NCBI GenBank assembly: GCA_002419385.1
Contig: DIFZ01000052.1
Coordinates: 1 to 64,000, forward strand
Source: Geobacter sp. UBA5735
GTDB taxonomy: Bacteria > Desulfobacterota > Desulfuromonadia > Geobacterales > Geobacteraceae
Reading direction: 5' to 3'
DNA: 64,000 bases
Under the pieces are notes generated by a model. It searched no databases and had not been told where the DNA came from. It saw nothing but the letters and a program-made list of their open reading frames with translations. Shown one piece after another: positions 8,693 through 17,750 of the stretch. The translations under genes and the position numbers were made by a program. The number at the start of each line of letters is the position of its first letter. Within the stretch, counting starts at the first letter, position 1.

Positions 8693-8718
8693 AAAAAAGG
8701 CCATGCTCATGCATGGCC
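8693..8718 (-). terminator. Rho-independent terminator after the HU-tRNA unit
   Basis: On the minus strand the stem GGCCATGC/GCATGGCC (8 bp, 4-nt loop) is followed by six T residues. It lies 10 nt behind the last tRNA-Asp and separates this unit from the glycosyltransferase promoter. Confidence 0.85.
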
Positions 8719-8728
8719 TCCGAAATTC

Positions 8729-8805
<77 letters not shown>

Positions 8806-8863
8806 CCGACAGACTTCTTCAACAGGATGTTTTCATAAAAGGGATCAATCCCTTGTGGTGACA

Positions 8864-8939
8864 TGGTGGGCGAAACAGGGATCGAACCTGTGACATCCAG
8901 CTTGTAAGGCTGGCGCTCTCCCAGCTGAGCTATTCGCCC
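8864..8939 (-). tRNA. tRNA-Val (TAC)
   Basis: A 76-nt tRNA with acceptor stem GGGCGAA/TTCGCCC, anticodon TAC in the loop CTTACAA, standard TTCGATC T-loop and encoded CCA. It lies between two identical tRNA-Asp genes. Confidence 0.97.
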
Positions 8940-8946
8940 TTCGAAA

Positions 8947-9023
<77 letters not shown>

Positions 9024-9035
9024 GAAATGTTCCGA

Positions 9036-9329
9036 TTATTTCTTTTTCTTGGCCGGGGTGTTCACCAGTTCCTTCAGGGCCTTGCCCGGCTTGAACTTGG
9101 GTGACACGGTGGCGGGTATGGAAATCTTTTTCCCCGTTTGCGGGTTCTGCCCCTTGCGGGCAGCACGCTTGACCGTGCTGAAGGCGCCGAAGCCGACCAG
9201 GCTGAGCTTGTCACCCTTTTTCAGGCAGGCGGCCACGCTTTCCAGCAGGGACTTCAATACCTTGTCGGCTTCCACTTTCGTCAGCCCGGCCCCATCCGCA
9301 ACAGCAGCAATCAGTTCCGCTTTAGTCAC
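9036..9329 (-). CDS. HU/IHF-family DNA-binding protein
   Basis: A nucleoid protein of 97 residues. The GTG at 9329 is chosen because GGAGG lies 6 nt upstream and the family start TKAELI follows directly. The helical dimerisation half (TKVEADKVLKSLLESVAACL) is followed by the signature VGFGAFSTVKRAARKGQNPQ and the DNA-binding arm with KISIPATVSPKFKPGKALKE. The C-terminal tail is Lys-rich (PAKKKK). It bends and compacts DNA as a dimer. A strong promoter lies upstream, and three tRNAs follow in the same direction. Confidence 0.95.
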   Translation of the reverse strand: MTKAELIAAVADGAGLTKVEADKVLKSLLESVAACLKKGDKLSLVGFGAFSTVKRAARKGQNPQTGKKISIPATVSPKFKPGKALKELVNTPAKKKK

Positions 9330-9382
9330 TCGCAACCTCCCCGAAGACAATCTGTGTAATATGTCACGGCAAACGAGGCATA

Positions 9383-9411
9383 GTTATAACAGCGGGTAGT
9401 TTCGGTGTCAA
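9383..9411 (-). promoter_or_regulatory. Strong sigma-70 promoter for HU (and tRNAs)
   Basis: On the minus strand TTGACA and TATAAC are separated by 17 nt, about 55 nt before the HU start. The -35 is a perfect consensus and the -10 is close to it. Confidence 0.8.
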
Positions 9412-9447
9412 GCGATTTTTGCCACACCCGGCAAGGAAAAACCTTTC

Positions 9448-11862
9448 TCAATGGGCTGTCACGGAGCCCTCGCCAAGTGCCGGCGTTTCCTCACGCGGGC
9501 GAAGGACCTCCGGCATGACCGCCGTGCCGGTCAGCGCCCGGTCAATGACCTCATCCATGTGATTCACCAAGTGGATGCGAATGCCCGCCACCACTTCCTT
9601 CGGGATCTCTTCCAGATCCTTCCGGTTGGCTTCCGGAATGATGACCGTTTTCATGGTGCCCCTCCTGGCAGCGAGGATCTTCTCCTTCAATCCCCCGATG
9701 GGGAGCACCGTGCCGCGCAGCGTAACCTCTCCGGTCATGGCGCAGTCACGCCGGACCGGGCGGCAGGTCAGTGCTGAGGTGAGGGCAGTGGCCATGGTTA
9801 TGCCGGCTGAAGGGCCGTCCTTGGGAATGGCGCCTTCCGGGACATGAATGTGGATCTCCACGTTCTGGTAGAATTCCCTCTCCAGCCCCAGGTACACGGC
9901 CCGGGAACGCACGTAGGTCAGTGCTGCCTGTGCCGACTCCTGCATCACTTCGCCCAGTTTCCCCGTGATGGTCAGCTTTCCCTTGCCCGGCAGCACCGTC
10001 ACCTCGATATTGAGCAGTTCGCCGCCGGTTTCGGTCCAGGCAAGCCCGGAAACCACCCCGACAGCATCCTTGTCATCGGCACTGCCGTGGCTGAAGCGCT
10101 GCGGCCCCAGCATGTCACGGACATGGCTGGGGCGGAGAACGATCTTGCGCAGAGCGCCCTTTACCGCCCTGTGGGCGACCTTCCGGCACAGCCCGGCTAT
10201 TTCACGCTCCAGGTGCCGGACTCCGGCCTCGCGGGTGTAAAAACGGATGAGCTCCGTCAGGGCTTCGTGCGAGAAGGAAACCTTTGACGAAGACAACCCG
10301 TGCCCTGCAATCTGCTTGGGGACCAGATACCTTTCCGCAATGGCCAGTTTCTCCAGTTCCGTATACCCCTCGATGCGTATCACCTCCAGCCGGTCCAGAA
10401 GCGGTCGGGGTATGGTATGGAGGGAATTGGCCGTGGTTATGAACATAACCCGGGAGAGATCATAGTCCACATCGAGGAAATGATCGTTGAAAACGTGGTT
10501 CTGCTCGGGATCCAGCACTTCCAGGAGTGCCGAAGCCGGGTCTCCGCGGAAGTCGGAGCTCATCTTGTCCAGTTCGTCCAGCAGGAACAGGGGGTTGCCG
10601 GTGCCCGCCTTTTTCAGGTTGAGGATGATCTTGCCGGGCATCGCGCCCACATAGGTCCTTCGGTGCCCCCTGATTTCAGCCTCGTCCCGCAACCCTCCCA
10701 GGGACATTTTGACAAAGGAACGCCCCGTTGCCCTGGCGATGGAGCGGGCAAGGGAGGTTTTGCCCACTCCCGGCGGTCCCACCAGGCAGATTATCGGACC
10801 GTTCATCTTCTGCAGGAGAGCCGCCACGGAAAGGTATTCGAGGATGCGCTCCTTGACTTTTTCCAACCCGAAATGATCGGCGTCGAGGATATTTTCCGCC
10901 TCGACGATATCCGTCTTTTCCTCGGAGAAGGAGCCCCACGGCAAAGAAACCAGCCAGTCGACGTAATTTCTGACAACCGCGGCCTCGGCCGACGCGGGGG
11001 ACATGAGCCTGAGCTTCTTCAATTCGCCGAGCGCCTTGTTTTTCGCCTCTTCGGACATGCGGCCCGTGCTGATTTTCCCTTCGAGGTCGAGAATCTCCTG
11101 CCTGAAGTCGTCTTTGCCGCCCAGTTCCTTCTGGATAGCCTTCATCTGCTCGTTGAGATAATACTCCTTCTGGGTTTTCTCCATCTGCCGCTTGACACGG
11201 GCATGGATCTTCTTCTCGATCTGCAGGATCTCGATCTCCGATTCCATGAGCACGAGCAGCCGTTCGAGCCTGGATGGCGGCGAAGCAATGGCAAGAAGCT
11301 CCTGCTTGTCATCCATCTTCAGGGCAAGATGGGATGCTACCGTGTCCGCCAGCCGGGAAGGTTCGCTGATCTGGCTGACCGTGCTGACCGTATCCTGCGG
11401 GATCTTCTTGGTAAGCGACGCATAGGTTTCAAACGTCGACTTCACCCCGCGCATCAGTGCTTCCTGCTCGGCATCGACCGGGATGGTTTCGCGCACCTCT
11501 TCGATCTCCACCATGAAGTAGGTTTCTCCCGGCAGGAAACGCCGTATGGTTCCCCGCCGCCTGCCTTCCACGAGCACCTTCACGTTGCGGTCGGGCAGGT
11601 TCAGGAGCTGGATGATGCGGCAGACGGTGCCGTTGACATGGATGTCGTCCTGCCCGGGATCGTCGGTCTGCGCGTTTTTCTGTGCAGCGAGGAAAATGTG
11701 CCTGCTGCCGTCCATCGCTGCCTGAAGGGCATGAATCGACTTTTCCCTGCCCACGAAGAGGGGCACGACCATGTGGGGGAAGACGGAAATGTCGCGTAAT
11801 GGCAAAAGAGGGAATCTCGACAGATTCCCTCTCTGTATATCTGCAGCAGGTGTTTTCGCGCT
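9448..11862 (-). CDS. lon: ATP-dependent Lon protease
   Basis: Cytoplasmic AAA+ serine protease of about 804 residues that degrades misfolded and regulatory proteins. The substrate-binding LON domain begins at FPLLPLRDISVFPHMVVPLF. A coiled-coil section is followed by the ATPase with Walker A GPPGVGKT and Walker B FLLDELDKM. The C-terminal protease domain has the catalytic serine motif PKDGPSAG and the catalytic lysine in LPIGGLKEKILAA. The ATG at 11862 is preferred: it is 20 nt after clpX stops and avoids a 27-residue extension that would overlap clpX. It is the last gene of tig-clpP-clpX-lon. Confidence 0.96.
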   Translation of the reverse strand, partial: SAKTPAADIQRGNLSRFPLLPLRDISVFPHMVVPLFVGREKSIHALQAAMDGSRHIFLAAQKNAQTDDPGQDDIHVNGTVCRIIQLLNLPDRNVKVLVEGRRRGTIRRFLPGETYFMVEIEEVRETIPVDAEQEALMRGVKSTFETYASLTKKIPQDTVSTVSQISEPSRLADTVASHLALKMDDKQELLAIASPPSRLERLLVLMESEIEILQIEKKIHARVKRQMEKTQKEYYLNEQMKAIQKELGGKDDFRQEILDLEGKISTGRMSEEAKNKALGELKKLRLMSPASAEAAVVRNYVDWLVSLPWGSFSEEKTDIVEAENILDADHFGLEKVKERILEYLSVAALLQKMNGPIICLVGPPGVGKTSLARSIARATGRSFVKMSLGGLRDEAEIRGHRRTYVGAMPGKIILNLKKAGTGNPLFLLDELDKMSSDFRGDPASALLEVLDPEQNHVFNDHFLDVDYDLSRVMFITTANSLHTIPRPLLDRLEVIRIEGYTELEKLAIAERYLVPKQIAGHGLSSSKVSFSHEALTELIRFYTREAGVRHLEREIAGLCRKVAHRAVKGALRKIVLRPSHVRDMLGPQRFSHGSADDKDAVGVVSGLAWTETGGELLNIEVTVLPGKGKLTITGKLGEVMQESAQAALTYVRSRAVYLGLEREFYQNVEIHIHVPEGAIPKDGPSAGITMATALTSALTCRPVRRDCAMTGEVTLRGTVLPIGGLKEKILAARRGTMKTVIIPEANRKDLEEIPKEVVAGIRIHLVNHMDEVIDRALTGTAVMPEVLRPREETPALGEGSVTAH

Positions 11863-11881
11863 CATGCTCTCTATCCGTGCC

Positions 11882-13135
11882 TCATGCCGATTCCGCGACA
11901 TTTTCATAGACGATGATCGGTTTTTCCTTGTTGTTGATGACATCCTCGTGGATGACGACCTCCTTCACCAGGGATTGGGAAGGAATGTCGTACATGACGT
12001 CGAGCATGGCGTTTTCAAGAATGGAGCGGAGCCCCCTGGCTCCCGTTTTGCGCTTCAACGCCTCCTTGGCGATCGCCACCAGTGAGCCGTCGGTGAACTT
12101 GAGCTTCACGTGCTCCATCTCGAACAGCTTCTGATACTGTTTAATCAAGGCGTTCTTCGGCTCCTTGAGGATCTGGACCATGGCCTCCTCGTCCAGCTCG
12201 CTCAGGGTTGCCAGCACCGGGAGCCGGCCGATGAACTCGGGAATGAACCCGAACCTGAGGAGGTCTTCCGGGGTAACCTCGGAAAGCAGTTCACCGGCGC
12301 GCTTTTCTTCCTTCTTTTTCACGTCCGCGCCGAAACCGAGGGTTTTCACGCCGATACGCTGCTGGAGGATGTTGTCGAGACCGGAAAATGCACCGCCGCA
12401 GATGAACAGGATGTCGGTGGTATCGACCTTGAGAAACTCCTGCTGGGGATGCTTGCGGCCGCCTTTGGGCGGAACGCTCGCCACGGTCCCCTCGATTATC
12501 TTCAGCAGCGCCTGCTGCACGCCCTCGCCGGAAACGTCCCTGGTAATGGAGGGGGAATCGGACTTGCGGGCGATCTTATCGATCTCGTCGATATAGATGA
12601 TGCCCTTCTGGGCCTTTTCCACATCGTAATCCGCTGCCTGGAGGAGATTGAGGATGATGTTCTCCACATCCTCGCCCACGTATCCCGCCTCTGTCAGATT
12701 GGTCGCATCGGCCATGGCGAACGGGACCTTGAGGATCCTGGCCAGGGTCTGGGCCAGCAGGGTCTTGCCCGAACCGGTGGGGCCCAGGAGCAGGATGTTG
12801 CTCTTCTGCATCTCCACTTCACCCGGCTTTTTCACCATCTCGATCCGCTTGTAGTGGTTGTAGACGGCGACCGCGAGGATTTTCTTGGCACGTTCCTGGC
12901 CGATGACGTACTCGTCCAGCACCTCCCTGATCTCCTTGGGCTTGGGAAGCTTGCGGACATCGGGGGCCATCGCCTCTTCGAGCTTTGTTTCCTCGGCAAT
13001 GATGTCATTGCAGAGCTCGATGCACTCGTCGCATATGTAGACTGTAGGCCCGGCAATAAGCTTCTTCACTTCATCCTGGCTTTTGCCGCAGAACGAACAG
13101 GTCAGGTTGTTGGATCTGTCATCACGCCGATTCAT
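11882..13135 (-). CDS. clpX: ClpX unfoldase subunit of ClpXP
   Basis: AAA+ unfoldase of 417 residues that feeds substrates to ClpP. The N-terminal C4 zinc domain shows CSFCGKSQ and CDECIELC. Walker A is GPTGSGKT, Walker B is IIYIDEIDKI. The ClpP-docking loop is seen as TLGFGADVK, and the sensor region includes GFIPEFIGRLP. It overlaps the end of clpP by 4 nt (ATGA), so the two subunits are translationally coupled. Confidence 0.98.
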   Translation of the reverse strand: MNRRDDRSNNLTCSFCGKSQDEVKKLIAGPTVYICDECIELCNDIIAEETKLEEAMAPDVRKLPKPKEIREVLDEYVIGQERAKKILAVAVYNHYKRIEMVKKPGEVEMQKSNILLLGPTGSGKTLLAQTLARILKVPFAMADATNLTEAGYVGEDVENIILNLLQAADYDVEKAQKGIIYIDEIDKIARKSDSPSITRDVSGEGVQQALLKIIEGTVASVPPKGGRKHPQQEFLKVDTTDILFICGGAFSGLDNILQQRIGVKTLGFGADVKKKEEKRAGELLSEVTPEDLLRFGFIPEFIGRLPVLATLSELDEEAMVQILKEPKNALIKQYQKLFEMEHVKLKFTDGSLVAIAKEALKRKTGARGLRSILENAMLDVMYDIPSQSLVKEVVIHEDVINNKEKPIIVYENVAESA

Positions 13136-13731
13136 CGGGAACCTCCTGTCGCGACATTCCTCGATACTATATCGTCAATGATACCATAAGATTTCGCTTC
13201 TTCGCCAGACATAAAGTAATCCCGCTCCGTATCCGCCGTGACCTTTTCGTAGGTCTGGCCGGAATGTTCGGCGAGCATCCGGTTCAGGGTCTCCTTCATG
13301 CGCAGGATTTCCTGGGCATGGATATGGATGTCGGTCGCCTGCCCCTGGAAACCGCCCAGCGGCTGGTGGATCATGATCCGGGAATTGGCCAGGCTGTAGC
13401 GCTTGCCGTTTTCACCCGCGGCGAGCAGCAGTGCCGCCATCGATGCGGCCTGACCTACGCAGATGGTGGACACCGGCGCCTTGATGTACCTCATGGTATC
13501 GTAGACCGCCATTCCCGAAGTCACGACACCGCCCGGCGAATTGATGTAGAGGTGGATGTCCTTGTCAGGATCTTCAGCCTCGAGAAAGAGGAGCTGGGCT
13601 ATGATGAGATTGGCGACGTGGTCGTCTATGGATCCGCCGAGGAATATGATCCTGTCCTTCAGCAGCCGGGAATAGATGTCGTATGACCGCTCGCCTCTGC
13701 CGCTTTGCTCGACAACAATGGGTACCAGCAT
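13132..13731 (-). CDS. clpP: ClpP proteolytic subunit
   Basis: Serine protease of 199 residues that forms the double-heptamer chamber for ClpX. The catalytic serine lies in GQAASMAALLLAAG, the histidine in RIMIHQPLGGFQG and the aspartate in the following helix-strand segment. The N-terminal PIVVEQSGRGERSYDIYSRL is typical. It is 15 nt behind trigger factor and 4-nt coupled to clpX. Confidence 0.98.
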   Translation of the reverse strand: MLVPIVVEQSGRGERSYDIYSRLLKDRIIFLGGSIDDHVANLIIAQLLFLEAEDPDKDIHLYINSPGGVVTSGMAVYDTMRYIKAPVSTICVGQAASMAALLLAAGENGKRYSLANSRIMIHQPLGGFQGQATDIHIHAQEILRMKETLNRMLAEHSGQTYEKVTADTERDYFMSGEEAKSYGIIDDIVSRNVATGGSR

Positions 13732-13746
13732 ACAACCTCCAATTTG

Positions 13747-15054
13747 TTAATGTTTCTCCGGGAGGGTATCGACTTCCGCCACGGTGGCATTTTTTATGAG
13801 AAAATCGATGACCTTGTCCTCCCTGAGCTGCATGAGGAGCGTGTCTTTCGCGTAGGGGTTCGCGGCATACAGAGCGCTGATCTCTTCGAAATCCTTGTTG
13901 GACTCTACCGCAATGTCCCTGATTTTCCCTTCCACCTCGGCGTCCTCGACCTTGATTTCTTCCTTATCGGCAACAGCTGCAAGAAGTAAAGAACCTTTCA
14001 CCTGGCTTACCGCCACATCCCGTGACTGAGCCCTGATGGTCTCTTCACTGGTGCCGATTTTATCGAAATCCAGGTTCCGGGACTTGAGATTGAGCCTCAT
14101 GTTCTCGATGAGAGACGTCTGCTGCTTCTCCACCATCGCTTCGGGAACCTCGAATTCGTGCCTGGCGATGAGGGCCTTCACAGCCGCATCCTTCAGCTCG
14201 CTTTCGATCTTCTGCAGCTCTTCCTTTTCGAACACCTCGCTGATTTTCGCCGTCAACTGATCCATGGTCTCATAGGGGCCGAACTGACGGGCGAAATCAT
14301 CGTCGAGAGCGGGCAGATCCTTGGCCTTGATCTCCTTGAGCGTGACCTCGAAGGTCACCGGCTTGCCGGCCAGGTGCGGTACCCCGTACTCAGCCGGGAA
14401 GGTGACGGCGATTTCCTTATTATCACCGACAGCCATGCCTACCACCTGATCTTCGAATCCGGGGATGAAGTGGTTGGAGCCGAGCTGCAGCAGGTAATCG
14501 ACCGCCTCTCCGCGCTCAAAAGGCACCCCGTCGAGATAGCCCTTGAAATCGATCATGACGAAATCGTCTTTGGCGGCCGGGCGCGCCTCCTCGACGACCT
14601 TCAGTTGGGCCATCCCTTCCCTGAGTTCCTTGATGCGGCCGTCCACGACCTCCTGGTTGGGCGTAAACCGGCGTTTTTCGAGCTGCAAACCGGTGTAATC
14701 CTTCACCTCTATTTCCGGAGCGGTTTCAAACGTCACCGTGTAGCTGAAGGATTCTCCCCGCTTGAGGTCCCCGCTTTCGAAATCGGGAGTGGAGACCGGA
14801 ACGATCTTCTTCTCCACGAGCGCCTTGGTATAGGTCTCATTGACCAGATTTTTCAGAACATCGGATTCCATCCTGTCGCTGTAATATTTTTCAATAATCG
14901 GCTGCGGGACCTTTCCCTTCCTGAAGCCTTTTATGGCGGCGTTTCTCTGTATCTGCCCGTAAACCTTGTCGATTTCACGGGACACCTTTTCGGACGGGAT
15001 CTCAAACGAGAGTTTCTTTTTTACCGGGCTGACATTCTCGACATTGACAAGCAT
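13747..15054 (-). CDS. tig: Trigger factor, ribosome-associated chaperone
   Basis: A 435-residue chaperone. The N-terminal ribosome-binding domain carries the signature GFRKGKVPQ, the middle FKBP-like peptidyl-prolyl isomerase domain (about 150-245) begins with a DDFVMIDFKGYLDG strand, and the C-terminal helical cradle ends in the LPEKH tail. It binds ribosomal protein L23 at the exit tunnel and shields nascent chains. It is the first gene of the tig-clpP-clpX-lon folding/proteolysis cluster. Confidence 0.97.
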   Translation of the reverse strand: MLVNVENVSPVKKKLSFEIPSEKVSREIDKVYGQIQRNAAIKGFRKGKVPQPIIEKYYSDRMESDVLKNLVNETYTKALVEKKIVPVSTPDFESGDLKRGESFSYTVTFETAPEIEVKDYTGLQLEKRRFTPNQEVVDGRIKELREGMAQLKVVEEARPAAKDDFVMIDFKGYLDGVPFERGEAVDYLLQLGSNHFIPGFEDQVVGMAVGDNKEIAVTFPAEYGVPHLAGKPVTFEVTLKEIKAKDLPALDDDFARQFGPYETMDQLTAKISEVFEKEELQKIESELKDAAVKALIARHEFEVPEAMVEKQQTSLIENMRLNLKSRNLDFDKIGTSEETIRAQSRDVAVSQVKGSLLLAAVADKEEIKVEDAEVEGKIRDIAVESNKDFEEISALYAANPYAKDTLLMQLREDKVIDFLIKNATVAEVDTLPEKH

Positions 15055-15154
15055 GAACTGACCTCTCTTCGTAATGTATTCGGAATCACGGCAGTGTTTT
15101 CGGGATAATCAGAGGCGCTGCCGGATGGCGCTGCCACGGGCAGGCGGGGGCGGC

Positions 15155-15237
15155 TGGTGCGAGAGGGGGGAGTTGAACCCCCACGGTTGCCCGCTGGATC
15201 CTAAGTCCAGTGCGTCTGCCAGTTCCGCCACTCTCGC
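15155..15237 (-). tRNA. tRNA-Leu (TAG)
   Basis: An 83-nt class II tRNA with acceptor stem GCGAGAG/CTCTCGC, anticodon TAG in loop CTTAGGA, a variable arm, and encoded CCA. It is the distal member of a four-tRNA cluster. Confidence 0.97.
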
Positions 15238-15262
15238 AGATCGAATGCCTCTAATATGAGTA

Positions 15263-15282
15263 AGCCCCGCATACACGGGGCT
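15263..15282. other. Short stem-loop in the tRNA-His/tRNA-Leu spacer
   Basis: A perfect 7-bp stem AGCCCCG/CGGGGCT with a 6-nt loop lies between the two tRNAs. There is no T-run, so it looks more like a processing landmark than a terminator. Function is not known. Confidence 0.4.
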
Positions 15283-15291
15283 CTGGGAAAA

Positions 15292-15368
15292 TGGGGTGGC
15301 TGATGGGATTCGAACCCACGGATGAACGAGTCACAGTCGTTTGTGTTAACCGCTTCACCACAGCCACC
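15292..15368 (-). tRNA. tRNA-His (GTG)
   Basis: A 77-nt tRNA with the extra G-1 pairing with C73 (8-bp acceptor stem GGTGGCTG/CAGCCACC), anticodon GTG in loop CTGTGAC, and encoded CCA. Confidence 0.97.
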
Positions 15369-15383
15369 ATATCTTGTTTCAAC

Positions 15384-15460
<77 letters not shown>

Positions 15461-15464
15461 TTAC

Positions 15465-15542
15465 TGGTCGGGGTGAGAGGATTCGAACCTCCGGCCCCCT
15501 GCTCCCAAGGCAGGTGCGCTAGCCAGGCTGCGCTACACCCCG
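15465..15542 (-). tRNA. tRNA-Pro (TGG)
   Basis: A 78-nt tRNA with acceptor CGGGGTG/CACCCCG, anticodon TGG in loop CTTGGGA and encoded CCA. Its 5' end is 20 nt behind the rdgB stop codon, so the tRNA cluster may be transcribed with rph-rdgB. Confidence 0.97.
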
Positions 15543-15562
15543 CAGAAAAGAGCATATTTATA

Positions 15563-16201
15563 TCATGCCGGACGTCGCAGTGCAAGGAAATTTTCCATGC
15601 CAGGCCAGCAGTTCTCTGACAAAAGAAATTTCCGCAACTTTTCCAGGGCCTTTCCCCGGTGGCTGATGCCGTTCTTGATATCGAGGGCCAACTCCGCCAG
15701 GGTCTTGCCGTATTCCGGCACCAGGAACAGCGGGTCATACCCGAAACCGCCGCTTCCCCTCGGCTCTTCGAGGATCATTCCCCGCAGCTCACCGTCAAAA
15801 GTAGCGCAGGTTCCATCCGGAAGACAGAGAGCCACGACACAGTGGAAGGCGGCTCGCCGCTGTTCGCGAGGAACGCCTTTCAGCTCACGAAGCAGCATGG
15901 CGTTGTTCTCGGCATCCCCGGCCCCCTCACCGGCAAAGCGGGCGGAAAAGATTCCCGGACGGCCATCGAGAGCATCCACCACCAGGCCCGAATCGTCGGC
16001 CAGCGCAGGCACGCCCGTCGCAAGCGCGGCGCTCAGGGCCTTCTTGCGGGCGTTGGCCTCGAAGGTCGCACCGTCCTCGACGACGGAAGGCAGGCCGGGG
16101 TAATCCGCGGCCGAACGGATCCGTCCGACGCAACCGTCGAGGATCCTGCCGATCTCCAGGAGCTTTCCCTTGTTGCCGCTGGCAACCAGGAGCTCTTTCA
16201 T
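15563..16201 (-). CDS. rdgB: XTP/dITP diphosphatase (house-cleaning NTPase)
   Basis: A 212-residue HAM1/RdgB-family pyrophosphatase that hydrolyses deaminated purine nucleotides (XTP, dITP) to monophosphates and keeps them out of nucleic acids. The N-terminal nucleotide-binding motif is LLVASGNKGKLLEI. PALADDSGLVVDALDGRPG carries acidic metal ligands, and GGFGYDPLFLVPEYGKTLAE with NGISHRGKAL completes the active site. It overlaps rph by 4 nt, a common arrangement. Confidence 0.96.
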   Translation of the reverse strand: MKELLVASGNKGKLLEIGRILDGCVGRIRSAADYPGLPSVVEDGATFEANARKKALSAALATGVPALADDSGLVVDALDGRPGIFSARFAGEGAGDAENNAMLLRELKGVPREQRRAAFHCVVALCLPDGTCATFDGELRGMILEEPRGSGGFGYDPLFLVPEYGKTLAELALDIKNGISHRGKALEKLRKFLLSENCWPGMENFLALRRPA

Positions 16202-16914
16202 GCCGCAAGAACCTTGCGCTGGATCTCGAACAGCCTGGTTATGCCGGAGATGGCCAGTGCGCGCATGGCATCCATCTCCTCGATGCCGAACGGCTTCGAC
16301 TCAGCCGTCCCCTGGACTTCGACGAAGCGGTTGGATGCCGTCATGACGAAATTCATATCCACCTCGGCCGAAGAATCCTCCTCATAGTTCAGGTCCAGAA
16401 GTATCACGCCGTCGACAATGCCGACGCTGACCGCGGCGACCGACTCCAGGATGGGATCGCGTTTCAGGACCCCGGTTGAGGTCAGCTTGCGCACCGCATC
16501 GGAAAGAGCGACGAAAGCGCCGGTAATTGACGCGGTGCGGGTGCCGCCGTCGGCCTGGATGACGTCGCAGTCGATATAGATGGTCCGTTCGCCGAGGAGT
16601 GTCAGGTCCGTTACCGCCCGCAGTGAACGGCCGATCAGACGCTGTATTTCGTGGGTGCGCCCACCGACCCTTCCGCGGGAAGATTCCCGCGGCGAACGGG
16701 TCTGGGTTGCCCGCGGCAGCATGGAGTACTCCGCGGTCAGCCATCCGCTCCCCTTGCCGCGCAGGAACGGGGGTACGCCATCCTCCACGGAAGCGGTGCA
16801 GATCACCCTGGTATCGCCGAATTCCACCAGCACGGAACCCTCCGCATGTTTGGTGTAGTCGCGGGTGATCCTTACATCCCTGAGGTTTTCAGCCCCGGAA
16901 CCCTGTTTGCGCAT
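16198..16914 (-). CDS. rph: RNase PH, tRNA 3'-processing exoribonuclease
   Basis: A 238-residue phosphorolytic 3'-5' exoribonuclease that trims tRNA precursors. It shows SVLVEFGDTRVICTASVEDG at the N-terminus, the substrate loop RGRVGGRTHEIQRLIGRSLR, and the phosphate/metal-site region TIYIDCDVIQADGGTRTASI. The family normally forms a hexamer. It sits directly upstream of rdgB and of four tRNA genes on the same strand, a fitting context for a tRNA-maturing enzyme. Confidence 0.97.
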   Translation of the reverse strand: MRKQGSGAENLRDVRITRDYTKHAEGSVLVEFGDTRVICTASVEDGVPPFLRGKGSGWLTAEYSMLPRATQTRSPRESSRGRVGGRTHEIQRLIGRSLRAVTDLTLLGERTIYIDCDVIQADGGTRTASITGAFVALSDAVRKLTSTGVLKRDPILESVAAVSVGIVDGVILLDLNYEEDSSAEVDMNFVMTASNRFVEVQGTAESKPFGIEEMDAMRALAISGITRLFEIQRKVLAA

Positions 16915-17009
16915 TCATTCTCCTCTTCTGTAGAAACCAGTGCCTGGATCGAAACCTAGCCCATAAGTTCTCTGTTTGTCAATAGTGAAGACAGCGGACC
17001 GAACAGAAA

Positions 17010-17036
17010 CAGGCCCGCACTGCACGTACGGGCCTG
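17010..17036 (-). terminator. Possible terminator of the DUF4242-type gene
   Basis: On the minus strand an 8-bp stem CAGGCCCG/CGGGCCTG with an 11-nt loop is followed by TTTCTGTT. The rest of the 299-nt gap between rph and the DUF4242-type gene holds only the dispersed repeat at 17127-17184. Confidence 0.5.
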
Positions 17037-17126
17037 GACGGAAATTCCTGGTTTGCGGCACACGATGGTTTTTCCGGAATCGTGTGCCCCTTTCCCTTGA
17101 CGAGAGGTGGTCGGGGTGTGGCACGG

Positions 17127-17184
17127 TGGGGGCGTCCTCCTGTGGGCGCCCTTTAATCGGGAAGGCACAGAGGCCTGCCCCTCC
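17127..17184. repeat. Dispersed GC-rich palindromic repeat (copy A)
   Basis: This copy contains GTGGGCGCCC and AGGCCTGCCCCT, the modules that recur at 25814-25839, 27303-27354 and 57103-57127. It lies downstream of the DUF4242-type gene. Confidence 0.55.
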
Positions 17185-17213
17185 GGAACCTGGGTCTTGA
17201 GACCCGATTCGGC

Positions 17214-17486
17214 CTATTCAGCCGTTGTAGGGTCGATCATCCTCTTGACTTGGGACACGCTGTTGGCCGGAAATCCGCCACGCTTGGCGTGCTCCAGCAC
17301 CATTTCCTTGTTGGGAGCGATGTAGATGCAGTAGATCTTGTCTTCGGTCACGTAGCTCTGTACCCACTGGACCGACGGGCCGAGCTCGTTCAGGACGCTG
17401 CACGACTTCTGGGAAATTCCCTGCATGTCTTCAGCACTGATATTACCCGCACCCGGTATTTCTCTCTCGATAACGTACTTAGGCAT
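17214..17486 (-). CDS. DUF4242-type small protein
   Basis: A 90-residue protein beginning PKYVIEREIPGAGNISAEDM, with VQSYVTEDKIYCIYIAPN in the middle and a C-terminal HAKRGGFPANSVSQVKRMID. This pattern is typical of DUF4242 ferredoxin-like-fold proteins, for which I know no firmly established function. No signal peptide is present, so it is cytoplasmic. It appears to be a single-gene unit with a hairpin downstream and about 260 nt of non-coding sequence upstream. Confidence 0.8.
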   Translation of the reverse strand: MPKYVIEREIPGAGNISAEDMQGISQKSCSVLNELGPSVQWVQSYVTEDKIYCIYIAPNKEMVLEHAKRGGFPANSVSQVKRMIDPTTAE

Positions 17487-17686
17487 CGTGATACTCCCTT
17501 CCCTTCGAAAATTATGAAAGCCGATCGGGCTTCATTGAGGAATCATTGTAGCAGGCAGCGGAATAAATGCAATCCATATCTCTCATTAAAAGCGGGCGCA
17601 GACAAAAAAACAGCCGTAAAAAAAACGGCAATCAGAGAGATTCGGACCTGTCCCTGAAATGCGGCAAAGGCCCGGAGAGATCAGCG

Positions 17687-17725
17687 AAAAAAAACCGCCT
17701 GCCCCGGGCAAGGGGTCAGGCGGTT
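17687..17725 (-). terminator. Rho-independent terminator of the AmiS/UreI-like gene
   Basis: On the minus strand the stem AACCGCCTG/CAGGCGGTT is followed by a run of eight T residues (some shared with the stem). It starts 26 nt after the stop codon of the membrane protein gene. Confidence 0.85.
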
Positions 17726-17750
17726 TCCAGAGCACATCATGTTGGTTGCA

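Noticed and set aside
10300..11799. 499-codon plus-strand frame opposite lon
   Set aside because: Shadow of lon with His/Gln/Phe-rich composition.
15926..17200. Several short frames around rph and the following gap as extra genes
   Set aside because: Either antisense to rph/rdgB or built from the dispersed repeat; none has a plausible start region.
17603..17640. GCCGT-A8-ACGGC hairpin as a terminator
   Set aside because: Only 5 bp of stem with an all-A loop; a much better terminator lies at 17687-17725.
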